Positions 25,414-33,494 of a stretch of DNA of 64,000 nt are shown piece after piece (the first letter of the stretch is position 1; every line of letters starts with the position of its first letter). The notes under the pieces were generated by a model, which was given only the letters and a program-made list of their open reading frames with translations, made no database searches and was not told the DNA's origin. The position numbers were made by a program, and so were the translations under genes. Origin of the DNA: Bdellovibrionales bacterium RIFCSPHIGHO2_01_FULL_40_29 (lineage in GTDB: Bacteria > Bdellovibrionota > Bdellovibrionia > Bdellovibrionales > Bdellovibrionaceae). Location of the stretch: the NCBI GenBank assembly GCA_001771815.1, contig MEPU01000013.1, positions 496,001 to 560,000 of the forward strand, given 5' to 3'.

Positions 25414-25435
25414 AAAAGTGAGCTGGTACCTTTTT
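25414..25435 (-). repeat. 22-bp dispersed inverted repeat, copy 2
   Basis: AAAAGTGAGCTGGTACCTTTTT is the exact reverse complement of 24378-24399. It sits at the 3' end of the agmatinase gene and overlaps the first two bases of its stop codon, whereas copy 1 sits just behind the small exported-protein gene. Each copy is thus at a gene end, with the DksA-like segment between them. Confidence 0.7.
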
Positions 25436-26474
25436 AGTTGGTTAGGATGGACCAGTTGCAGAGTTTGTAGAGCATGCGGGCGCCGACGTTGCCGTCCCAT
25501 TCGCTGGATTCGGCTTCGCCGGGGGAGACTTCGTTGAGGTCGAAGCCTACGATTTGGCGTCCGCTTTGGGCCAGGAGATTGAATAAGAAGAAAACTTCGT
25601 CTGTTGAGAGGCCGCCGATGACTGGTGTTCCAGTTGATGGGCAGTAGCGGGGATCTAATCCATCGATATCAAAAGAGATGTAAACCTTTTTCGGCAATTC
25701 TTGAATGATGTCTGAGGCGATTGAGGCCCATGATTCACCTTTGAATAAGCGTTGCTTCAGTTCTACATCAAAAAAAGTTTTCATTTCCGGAGTTGATTTT
25801 ACAAAGTTGTATTCATCTTCGCAGAAATCACGAATACCAATTTGGACTAATTTTTTTGGTTTTATCGGCAATTGCATCACATTGTACATGATCGAGGCAT
25901 GGGATTGCTGAAAACCTTGGTAAGCCTTTCGCGTGTCAGAGTGAGCATCGATATGCAGAATTCCTATATCGCCAGCGTGTTTTTCGCAAATGGCTTTGAT
26001 CGCGCCCAACGGAGTGGAGTGATCGCCGCCAACCAAGCCAAACAATTTTCCAGCATCCAGAATTTTTTTGGTTTCTGTGTAAACCCAGTCCGTCAATTTG
26101 GCAGAAGCTTCATTCACTTGAGCGACTAATTTTTCGATCAGGGCATGATCTTCGGACTGTTCGGTGCGAAGGGCGATGACCTGTTGAGCAATGGCCTTGA
26201 ATTTTTTGTTTTCACTGATCCAATGCTCAGAAATTTCTTGCATAAAATAGCCGGCTTCGAAAGCATTTTTAGTTTCAAAATCAAAGAGGTCAATTTGCTC
26301 AGAAGCCTCGCGGATAATACGAGGACCATGGGACGCGCCTTTTCCATAGGACGTGGTGACCTCCCAAGGAACAGGCAACATGACAAGTTTGCATTCAGCC
26401 TCTGTGAGTGGAATTCCAAAAATTCCAAAATCGGCCGAGATTGTCGTTGTGGGATCAAATTTTTTTGTTGTCAT
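25434..26474 (-). CDS. speB: Arginase/agmatinase family hydrolase, probable agmatinase
   Basis: Binuclear manganese ureohydrolase, most likely hydrolysing agmatine to putrescine and urea. Metal motifs are intact: VGGDHSTPLG, LHIDAHSDTRKAYQG, and SFDIDGLDPRYCPSTGTPVIGG. The segment VPWEVTTSYGKGASHGPRIIREAS is the usual N-terminal part. At 346 residues it is longer than E. coli SpeB (306), with an extra helical insert around residues 75-130. Agmatinase rather than arginase is inferred because an arginine decarboxylase is encoded 5 kb away. The last ~50 codons, next to repeat copy 2, are G/C-ending and GC-rich compared with the rest of the gene. Confidence 0.82.
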   Translation of the reverse strand: MTTKKFDPTTTISADFGIFGIPLTEAECKLVMLPVPWEVTTSYGKGASHGPRIIREASEQIDLFDFETKNAFEAGYFMQEISEHWISENKKFKAIAQQVIALRTEQSEDHALIEKLVAQVNEASAKLTDWVYTETKKILDAGKLFGLVGGDHSTPLGAIKAICEKHAGDIGILHIDAHSDTRKAYQGFQQSHASIMYNVMQLPIKPKKLVQIGIRDFCEDEYNFVKSTPEMKTFFDVELKQRLFKGESWASIASDIIQELPKKVYISFDIDGLDPRYCPSTGTPVIGGLSTDEVFFLFNLLAQSGRQIVGFDLNEVSPGEAESSEWDGNVGARMLYKLCNWSILTN

Positions 26475-26530
26475 CGTATTTCCTTAGAGTCTGTTCGCAG
26501 TGCTTGCATTTCATTGCGTGGCTTGCGTTG

Positions 26531-26547
26531 TGTGATGAAATTTCACA
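26531..26547. promoter_or_regulatory. Palindrome TGTGATGAAATTTCACA between speB and oppA
   Basis: It contains the perfect 10-bp palindrome TGAAATTTCA, and TGTGA/TCACA arms separated by 7 nt. It lies in the divergent 237-bp gap, so it is a candidate operator. It resembles a CRP/FNR-type site, but the spacer is one base longer than the CRP consensus. The rest of the gap shows only weak promoter-like matches. Confidence 0.25.
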
Positions 26548-26711
26548 GTTTTTTTTAAACAAAATCGTCGTTTCTGAATTAGGCTGAAAATCAAAAAAAG
26601 AAAATGAAATCCTTACTTTACCTATTGCGCCATGAATCAGAAGTTGAATAAAAAGCGAAGTTCGATCATGTTTCCATTACAGATTAAACAACTTCTACAA
26701 GGGGTCGTCCA

Positions 26712-28340
26712 ATGTTTTTAAAATGCTTTATTTTAACGCTCGTCACAGGTGCTTTTGTTGCCACATCCGCAGTTGCTGTTGAGCCAAATCGCAATGCTCC
26801 AAAGGGTGGGGTTCTTAACTATAACTTTTCCGCAGAGCCAGAAAGCCTTCACCCCATTATGTCGGGCGACGCCTACGAGAGCTACTTTGGAGCTTATGTG
26901 CATGACGGATTGTGCACTAACAATCTGGAAACCTATGAGTTAGAACCGCGTTTGGCTGAAAAATGGGAAGTCTCTAAAGACGGATTAACATTTACATTTT
27001 TCTTGCGTAAAGACGCCTATTTTCACAACGGTGAGAATGTCACTGCTGATGATGTGAAGTTTTCATTGGAAACAATCCGTGATCCTAAGCACCAGGCGTT
27101 GCATTTAATTCCATATTTTGAAAAATTCACAAAAATTGATGTCTTGGATAAGCACACCATTAAATTTATTGCGACCGAAAAGTACTTCAAGAATTTGAGT
27201 GTTTTGTGTGGCATTAGAATTTTGCCGAAAAGTGTTTATGGCAATATTGATAAATCAGTGAAAATGCAAAAAGAAGCCATTGGTGCAGGGCCATTCAAAC
27301 TTGAGAAATACGATAAAGGTCAAATGATCGTCGTTAAGAAATTTGATAAATGGTATGGTGACAAGTTGCCTGAGATGAAGGGCTTTTATAATTTCGACCA
27401 AATCAATTTTCGATTCACTAAAGACGATAACATTATGGTTGAGCGTTTTAAAAAGGGTGAGTTGGATTATTCTGAGCTAGCCTCAGTTGATCAGTATTTA
27501 AAAGCGAAGGCCGGCTCGGTCGGTAAATCTTACGTTGCTAAAAATATTGTCAACCTAAAGCCAAAATCTTATGGCTATATTGGATTTAACTTTAAAAAAG
27601 AAGTTCTGCAGGATCTGAATGTTCGTATGGCCTTCGCCCATCTGGTGAACCGTGCTGAAATGAATAAAAAATTTCGAAATAACATGAGTGACTTGGCAAA
27701 CGGCCCGGTTTCTGTGAATTCAAAGCAAGCTGCCGATATGAAGCCCATTGAGTTTAGCCCAAAGAAAGCGCAAGAGCTTTTGAAAAAATCGGGCTGGGCT
27801 GATGCTGATAAAAACGGAATTCTTGAGAAGGATTTTGGCGGTAAAAAAGTTGAGCTGAAGCTTTCAATGATTTATGCCAATAAAGACAGCGAAAAATATT
27901 GGACAATGATTAAAGAAGAAGGCAAAAAAGCCGGAATCGATTTGGAATTAAAGTTTTTAGAGTGGAACAGCTTTTTGAAAACAATCGAAGACAGTTCGCG
28001 TTTTGATCTTTACGCCATGGCGTGGGGCGGAGGCGATATTGAAATGGATCCAAAGCAAATTTGGCATTCGTCTTCAAGCGGTAAAGGCGGATCTAACCGT
28101 GGGCACTATGCCAATCCAGAAGTGGATAAATTGATTGATGAGGGTCGTGCAGAATTAGACCCAGCTAAGCGCACAGTCATTTTCAAAAAAGCGTATACAA
28201 TGATAGCTAAAGATGTGCCGTATGTGTTCTTGTTCAATAATAAGTTTGAGTTTTATGCAAATTCAAACAAGGTTAAAATGGTTGCGGATAGTTTCAAGTA
28301 TGACTTCGGCCATGAAACTTGGTGGTCAGCTGCAAAATAG
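26712..28340 (+). CDS. Oligopeptide ABC transporter substrate-binding protein (SBP family 5)
   Basis: A periplasmic peptide-binding protein of 542 residues. The signal peptide (MFLKCFILTLVTGAFVATSAVAV) has no lipobox cysteine at the cleavage site, so it should be soluble. The family-5 body shows GGVLNYNFSAEPESLHPIMSGDAYE, the signature LAEKWEVSKDGLTFTFFLRKDAYFHNGENVTADDVKFSLE, and the C-terminal YDFGHETWW. It begins an operon with two permeases and a nucleotidyltransferase; the ATPases are encoded separately at 44.4-46.4 kb. Peptide uptake fits a protein-degrading predator, but the exact ligand is not evident. Confidence 0.92.
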   Translation: MFLKCFILTLVTGAFVATSAVAVEPNRNAPKGGVLNYNFSAEPESLHPIMSGDAYESYFGAYVHDGLCTNNLETYELEPRLAEKWEVSKDGLTFTFFLRKDAYFHNGENVTADDVKFSLETIRDPKHQALHLIPYFEKFTKIDVLDKHTIKFIATEKYFKNLSVLCGIRILPKSVYGNIDKSVKMQKEAIGAGPFKLEKYDKGQMIVVKKFDKWYGDKLPEMKGFYNFDQINFRFTKDDNIMVERFKKGELDYSELASVDQYLKAKAGSVGKSYVAKNIVNLKPKSYGYIGFNFKKEVLQDLNVRMAFAHLVNRAEMNKKFRNNMSDLANGPVSVNSKQAADMKPIEFSPKKAQELLKKSGWADADKNGILEKDFGGKKVELKLSMIYANKDSEKYWTMIKEEGKKAGIDLELKFLEWNSFLKTIEDSSRFDLYAMAWGGGDIEMDPKQIWHSSSSGKGGSNRGHYANPEVDKLIDEGRAELDPAKRTVIFKKAYTMIAKDVPYVFLFNNKFEFYANSNKVKMVADSFKYDFGHETWWSAAK

Positions 28341-28379
28341 AATTGGTAAAAAAGTTTATTTAGCGTAGGCTGTACCGAA

Positions 28380-29387
28380 ATGTTAATTTACTTAATTAGA
28401 CGTATTTTGATTGCGATCCCTACTTTGTTAGGGATCACGCTTGTGACATTCGTCATTATCAACTTGGCTCCAGGTGGGCCAATTGAGCAGAAGCTTCAGA
28501 AAATGCAAATGGGTGCTGGTGGCGATAGCCGCAGCACAAGCATTCCACCCGAAGTTTTAGAAAATCTTATAAAACAGTATGGTTTCGATAAGCCTGTCCA
28601 TGTTCGCTATTGGATTTGGTTGAAGAATATTTCTCGATTTGATTTTGGAGAAAGTTTTTCTTATCAGGAGCCGGTTATGGACGTTATTAGTTCCAAGTTT
28701 CCGGTTTCACTTCAATTTGGTATTGCCTCGTTGATTTTGACCTACATGATCTGTATTCCCCTTGGAGTGAAGAAGGCCATCAATGCCGGTGGTATCTTTG
28801 ATCAGGTCTCGGGAATTATTCTTTATATCATGGTATCCATACCGCCCCTTGTACTGGGAATATTTTTGATTGTTTGGTTTGCCGGTGGATCCTATTTTGA
28901 TTGGTTTCCTATTGGTGGCATCAAGTCTGATATGTACGATGATTTAACAACAATGGGTAAGGTGCTTGATCGCGCTTATCACTTTGTATTGCCACTGACA
29001 TGTTATGTGATTGGTGGCTTTACAGAGCTTAGTATGTTGGTGCGCAATTCAATGTTGGATGTGATCAAATCTGATTTTATTAGAACAGCTCGCGCAAAGG
29101 GGCTGGATAATAATTTAATTTACTTCAAGCATGCTTTAAGAAACGCTTTGATTCCCGTGGCAACAGGTTTGGGTGGATTTTTGCGCGTTTTCTTAGCGGG
29201 ATCATTGATTGTTGAAACAATTTTTAATCTGGATGGAATTGGCTTGTTGGGTTATAGCTCGATTTTAGCCCGCGATTATAATGTGATTATGGGATTAACT
29301 TTTATTTCTGCATTATTATTATTAGTGGGAAATATGATGAGTGACTTTATTTACGTGATGGTTGATCCCCGTATTGATTTTAAATAG
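28380..29387 (+). CDS. Peptide ABC transporter permease, OppB/DppB type
   Basis: Inner-membrane permease with six predicted helices, starting MLIYLIRRILIAIPTLLGITLVTF, the standard OppB N-terminus. The cytoplasmic coupling loop (EAA motif) is IRTARAKGLDNNLIYFKHALRNALIPVATGLG. FRVFLAGSLIVETIFNLDGIGLLGYSSI follows, and the last helix ends in YVMVDPRIDFK, as in the family. The length of 335 residues is normal. It lies 39 nt after the binding-protein gene and 8 nt ahead of the partner permease. Confidence 0.93.
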   Translation: MLIYLIRRILIAIPTLLGITLVTFVIINLAPGGPIEQKLQKMQMGAGGDSRSTSIPPEVLENLIKQYGFDKPVHVRYWIWLKNISRFDFGESFSYQEPVMDVISSKFPVSLQFGIASLILTYMICIPLGVKKAINAGGIFDQVSGIILYIMVSIPPLVLGIFLIVWFAGGSYFDWFPIGGIKSDMYDDLTTMGKVLDRAYHFVLPLTCYVIGGFTELSMLVRNSMLDVIKSDFIRTARAKGLDNNLIYFKHALRNALIPVATGLGGFLRVFLAGSLIVETIFNLDGIGLLGYSSILARDYNVIMGLTFISALLLLVGNMMSDFIYVMVDPRIDFK

Positions 29388-29395
29388 GACAAATT

Positions 29396-30427
29396 TTGAA
29401 ACTGATTGAAGGCCGAATACAAAATGATCTGACTTTGAAGCGTTACCGCCGGTTCAAGCGCAACCGCGTGGCTATGGTTTCGGTTTGGCTTTTAGGGATT
29501 TTGTTTTTTCTAAGTTTTACGGCGGAACTGTGGGCCAATAGCAAACCTCATATTATGCAGTATGATGGTAAGTTGTATTTTCCGTTGGTGGTGGATTACC
29601 ACCCAACTGTTTTTGGTCGTGATGATATTTATGTGATGGATTACCGCTCGTTGGAATTTAAAGACAACGATTGGTCCGTTTGGCCGGTTGTTCAGTGGAA
29701 TCCCTTTGAAAGTAACACGGTTGAAGAGAGCTATCCTTCAGCGCCAAGCAAATACAATTTGATGGGTACCGATGATCGCGGACGAGATGTTTTGACGCGT
29801 CTGTTGTATGGTCTGCGGTACACATTGATATTTTCAATTGGAGCTTGGTTTTGCAGTTACTTGATTGGTGTTATCTTTGGTTCATTGATGGGTTATTTCG
29901 GGGGAAAAGTTGATCTGGTTGGAATGCGTATTGTTGAAATTATTCAAACGATGCCAGTCACATTAATATTAATCACGATTATATCTATTTTTACGCCAAA
30001 CCTTTTAGTTTTGATTATCTTTTTATCGTTGTTTGATTGGACCAAAATTGCTTCCTACATGCGGGGTCAGTTTTTACAATTGCGCCAACGGGAATTTGTT
30101 GAAGCGGCACGGGCGTTGGGTTCATCTGATGCGCGAATTGTTTTTAAACATATCTTGCCGAATGGTTTAACTCCGATCGTGACCTTTTCGCCGTTTGATA
30201 TTGCCTTTAATATTTCCTATTTAGCATTTTTAGATTATTTGGGATTGGGATTGCGGGCACCAACGCCAAGTTGGGGCGAACTTTTGCAACAAGCTCAAAA
30301 ATATTTTACCACTTCAGAGTGGTTGGTGTGGTGGCCATCGGTCGCGTTGGTCTTGACGTTGACGTTATTGATTAATATCGGCTTAGCGATTCGCGATGCC
30401 TTTGATTCCAAATCTTCAGTCGGATAA
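29396..30427 (+). CDS. Peptide ABC transporter permease, OppC/DppC type
   Basis: Second permease of the peptide importer. The start is TTG 29396, supported by AGGA a few bases upstream and by MKLIEGRIQNDLTLKRYRRFKRNRVAM, the usual cytoplasmic N-terminus of OppC. A periplasmic stretch of about 80 residues after the first helix contains the conserved NLMGTDDRGRDVLTRLLYGLRYTL. The EAA loop is EFVEAARALGSSDARIVFKHILPNGLTPI. The protein is longer than typical (343 against ~300) because of the periplasmic insert, a variant seen in YejE-like permeases. It is co-transcribed with the preceding permease. Confidence 0.92.
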   Translation: MKLIEGRIQNDLTLKRYRRFKRNRVAMVSVWLLGILFFLSFTAELWANSKPHIMQYDGKLYFPLVVDYHPTVFGRDDIYVMDYRSLEFKDNDWSVWPVVQWNPFESNTVEESYPSAPSKYNLMGTDDRGRDVLTRLLYGLRYTLIFSIGAWFCSYLIGVIFGSLMGYFGGKVDLVGMRIVEIIQTMPVTLILITIISIFTPNLLVLIIFLSLFDWTKIASYMRGQFLQLRQREFVEAARALGSSDARIVFKHILPNGLTPIVTFSPFDIAFNISYLAFLDYLGLGLRAPTPSWGELLQQAQKYFTTSEWLVWWPSVALVLTLTLLINIGLAIRDAFDSKSSVG

Positions 30428-30433
30428 ATTTAA

Positions 30434-31288
30434 ATGCAAGTGATAGTGACTCTTGCGGGTCAGGGACAAAGGTTTCAGGCTGAGGGTTATTCAGAGCCAA
30501 AGCCAATTGTTTCAGTCATGGGTCGCCCTGCAATCAATTACCTGATTTCGACGATGCATCCGGATTGGAAACTTTATTTCGCTATTGGTGAGCACTACCG
30601 TGATACCAAAATTGAATCCATTATTTTAGAAACAGCTTCATCCGCAAAGATTTTTTACGTTCCTTATTCTTCGCGAGGACCCATTGCAACTGTCGAAGCG
30701 GTGCTGCCTGCGCTTGATCCCATGGATTCGGTGGCTGTTTCCTATTGTGATTATGCCATGTTGTGGAACCCCAGCGCCTTTGAGCAGTTTGTGCGGACGG
30801 TGAATGCGGATATTTGCGTGACCTCATACCGTGGATTTCACCCGACCTATTTGGGACCCAATACCTATGCTCATTTGCAAGTGGATGAGATTTCGCATCA
30901 AATTTTAAAAATTCAAGAAAAGAAACTATTTGGAAGTTCACTTCAAGAGGAATGGACCTCGACAGGATTTTATTATTTTAAAAGCGCTTCGCTTCTTGAG
31001 CAAGGGCTGCAGTTGCAGGTGCAAAAAAATTTAAAATATGGAACAGAGTATTATACGTCGTTAGCTATTCAAGCATTGATGGAAGAGGCTTCCGCAGAGG
31101 GGCATGATTTAAAAGTTTTTAATTATGAGATTTCACATTTTTTACAGTTGGGAACTCCGACAGATGTTAAACATGTCGAGTATTGGTATCAATACATAAT
31201 GAGAGACGGTCACCAGAACCAATTTCCACCTGGTTCAGAAGATGACTTATTATTTCGGTACTGGAAAATATTCTTTAAGAGTTTTTAA
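30434..31288 (+). CDS. Sugar-phosphate nucleotidyltransferase-like protein
   Basis: A 284-residue glycosyltransferase-A-fold protein related to NTP:sugar-1-phosphate transferases. The N-terminal nucleotide loop is VIVTLAGQGQRFQAEGYSEPKPIVSVMGRPAINYLI (AGxGxRF...KP). SYCDYAML takes the place of the metal-binding D-x-D region, and YFKSASLLEQGLQ follows. It may activate a sugar or polyol, but I cannot name the substrate. It begins 6 nt after the oppC stop, so it is the last gene of the peptide-transporter operon, an unexpected partner. Confidence 0.75.
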   Translation: MQVIVTLAGQGQRFQAEGYSEPKPIVSVMGRPAINYLISTMHPDWKLYFAIGEHYRDTKIESIILETASSAKIFYVPYSSRGPIATVEAVLPALDPMDSVAVSYCDYAMLWNPSAFEQFVRTVNADICVTSYRGFHPTYLGPNTYAHLQVDEISHQILKIQEKKLFGSSLQEEWTSTGFYYFKSASLLEQGLQLQVQKNLKYGTEYYTSLAIQALMEEASAEGHDLKVFNYEISHFLQLGTPTDVKHVEYWYQYIMRDGHQNQFPPGSEDDLLFRYWKIFFKSF

Positions 31289-31310
31289 TCGCTTACGTGG
31301 TTCGTTGGTG

Positions 31311-31336
31311 ACTTCTGATTGTTTACAATCAGAAGT
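31311..31336. terminator. 11-bp hairpin between convergent genes (possible bidirectional terminator)
   Basis: ACTTCTGATTG and CAATCAGAAGT form a perfect 11-bp stem with a TTTA loop between the nucleotidyltransferase (plus) and speA (minus). Neither side has a T-run directly after the stem, so intrinsic termination may be inefficient. Confidence 0.4.
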
Positions 31337-31403
31337 GCCGTCCGAAAAAAAGGTTTATTTAAAATACCAAACGGTTAGAGGACAGAGTTGCACTTGCCCA
31401 AGT

Positions 31404-33413
31404 CTATTCCATTTCTTCCAGGTAGGTGTATCCCGAAAGACCTTCTTCGTAGTGCTTAATTAAAGATTTTGCCTCTTGTTTTGTAATATTACCAGCAGCA
31501 ATGCTTTCTTCGGTGTACTGACGGATGCTATCTACCATTTCGGCTCGTCCGTACTGAACGTAGGTCAAAACTTCGGTCACGGTATCGCCCGGTACATAGT
31601 GGTCAACCGTGTAGCCTGAATTGTGAATGGAAATATGGACGGCATCGGTGTCGCCAAAAAGATTATGCAAATCGCCCAATATTTCTTGATAGGCCCCCGT
31701 TAAGAAGACACCCAAGTAATAAGGCGCATCGCCTTCTTTGTAAGGATGAATACGCAGTGTTTTTTTAACTTCGCCAGTTTCTGAATCGATGAATTTTTCA
31801 ATTTTTCCATCGGAATCACATGTGAGATCAGCCAAAGTGGCTTCGTGGTAGGGTTCGTTTTTAAGATTATGAATTGGCATAACTGGAAACAACTGTCCAA
31901 CAGCCCAAGAATCTGGAACAGATTGAAACACCGAAAAATTACAAAAATAAGTATCACATAATTTTTCACGTAAATCAGAAATGATATCCGCAGAGTCCGG
32001 TGTTCTTTGAGCCAAAGCCAGCATTTTTGTGGCAATCGCAAAGAACATGCTTTCACACCAGGCTCGTTGAGTCAGATTCAAAACGCCATATGTAAACTGG
32101 TTTAATGTTTCTGTTTTGGCCTGAAGCAAATCATTGAAACATTCGTTCAAGTTATCTGCAGTCAGTTTTTCAAAAATATACTGCATATCTTGCATGATCG
32201 AAGGATCTTTTTTTTCTGCTGGAGTAGGAGGTTCTTGGCGATACAAATTATTAACACCCATTACATTGAAAATTAAAACCGAGTGATGGGCGACTAATGC
32301 GCGACCAGATTCGGTAACGATATTGGGATGGGGAATTCCTTTTTCGTCACACATCGTTTGTAATGTCGAAACAATATCATTGGCGTATTCTTGCTCTGAA
32401 TAATTCATTGAGGAATCCGACCAGCCCGAACCGTCATAATCAACGCCTAAACCACCGCCAACATCGATATACTTAAGCTTTGCACCTAATGAGTAAATCT
32501 CGGTGTAAAAACGAGCGGCTTCTTTTAATGAGGACTTGATGCTTTGGATAGATGGGACTTGCGAGCCAATGTGGTAGTGAAGAAGTTCGAGACATTCCAG
32601 CATATTTTGTTTTCGTAAGAACTCGATACCTTCTACGATTTCAATCGCGGTTAGACCAAATTTAGAGCGAGCGCCTGCAGAATCAACCCATTTGCCGGCG
32701 CCTTGAGTATTTAATTTTGCGCGAAATCCAATTTTTGGACGGATATTTAATTTTTTTGCGGTTTCAGTGATGATTTTAAGTTCGTCTTTGCGATCCACAA
32801 CGATGATAATTTCGCGACCAATTTTTTGCGCCAAAAGTGCTGTTTCAATATACTCAGTATCTTTGAAGCCATTGCAAATAATCACTCCATTTGGAGTGTT
32901 CATCAATGAAAGGACAACCAGCAGCTCGGGCTTGGATCCGCACTCTAGCCCTAGGCGGACATCTTTTCCAAACTTGACGAGCTCTTGAACCAAATGGCGT
33001 TGTTGATTTACTTTGATGGGATAAACCCCGCAGTACTTGCCGCTGTAATTATGATCGGCAATCGCTTTTTGAAAACAAGAGTGCAGCAAGTGCACGCGCT
33101 CGCGAATAATATCAGGAAAACGGATCATAATAGGCACGCGAATTCCGCGATCTTGAAGTTCTTGGGTTAATTCATAAAGATCTGCCGAATAGCCGTCTGC
33201 GCCTTTTGGAGTTACAGAGACATTTCCATTTTGATTGATTCGAAAATAACCGCTGCCCCAGTTGTTGATCCCGTAGGTCTGAGCGCTTTTTTCAACGCTC
33301 CAGCTATCAGATTTTAATTGCGAGAAAGCATGTGTCGTTGGCGATTCATTGCCATTCGTCATTGCAGGATTTGTTGATGTCGATTTTCCGTTGGCGTCTG
33401 TGGAAAGACTCAT
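31404..33413 (-). CDS. speA: Biosynthetic arginine decarboxylase
   Basis: PLP enzyme of the alanine-racemase fold that decarboxylates arginine to agmatine, feeding putrescine synthesis through the agmatinase at 25.4 kb. The PLP lysine is in YCGVYPIKVNQQRHLVQEL. Further marks are LGLECGSKPELLVVL, LHYHIGSQVPSI, KYIDVGGGLGVDYDGS, VTESGRALVAHHSVLI and the C-terminal VHISIHNSGYTVDHYVPGDTVTEVLTYVQYG. The 669 residues match E. coli SpeA (658). The first ~40 residues are a low-complexity Ser/Thr/Asn tail with no role that I can see. It lies 81 nt downstream of leuS on the same strand. Confidence 0.96.
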   Translation of the reverse strand: MSLSTDANGKSTSTNPAMTNGNESPTTHAFSQLKSDSWSVEKSAQTYGINNWGSGYFRINQNGNVSVTPKGADGYSADLYELTQELQDRGIRVPIMIRFPDIIRERVHLLHSCFQKAIADHNYSGKYCGVYPIKVNQQRHLVQELVKFGKDVRLGLECGSKPELLVVLSLMNTPNGVIICNGFKDTEYIETALLAQKIGREIIIVVDRKDELKIITETAKKLNIRPKIGFRAKLNTQGAGKWVDSAGARSKFGLTAIEIVEGIEFLRKQNMLECLELLHYHIGSQVPSIQSIKSSLKEAARFYTEIYSLGAKLKYIDVGGGLGVDYDGSGWSDSSMNYSEQEYANDIVSTLQTMCDEKGIPHPNIVTESGRALVAHHSVLIFNVMGVNNLYRQEPPTPAEKKDPSIMQDMQYIFEKLTADNLNECFNDLLQAKTETLNQFTYGVLNLTQRAWCESMFFAIATKMLALAQRTPDSADIISDLREKLCDTYFCNFSVFQSVPDSWAVGQLFPVMPIHNLKNEPYHEATLADLTCDSDGKIEKFIDSETGEVKKTLRIHPYKEGDAPYYLGVFLTGAYQEILGDLHNLFGDTDAVHISIHNSGYTVDHYVPGDTVTEVLTYVQYGRAEMVDSIRQYTEESIAAGNITKQEAKSLIKHYEEGLSGYTYLEEME

Positions 33414-33494
33414 GCTTTTAATCCCCCAAAAAAAGTAAACTTATAGGCTCGTTGTTGAGGCTTTGGTATTACATTTAATGGGGTAGCGTTGCAA

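Noticed and set aside
25862-25869. GCCGATAA on the minus strand
   Set aside because: Lies inside the speB coding sequence (Leu-Pro-Ile-Lys codons) with no -35 match.
26531-26547. CRP binding site TGTGA...TCACA
   Set aside because: The spacer is 7 nt instead of 6 and no CRP-type regulator is known from the window; kept only as a low-confidence palindrome.
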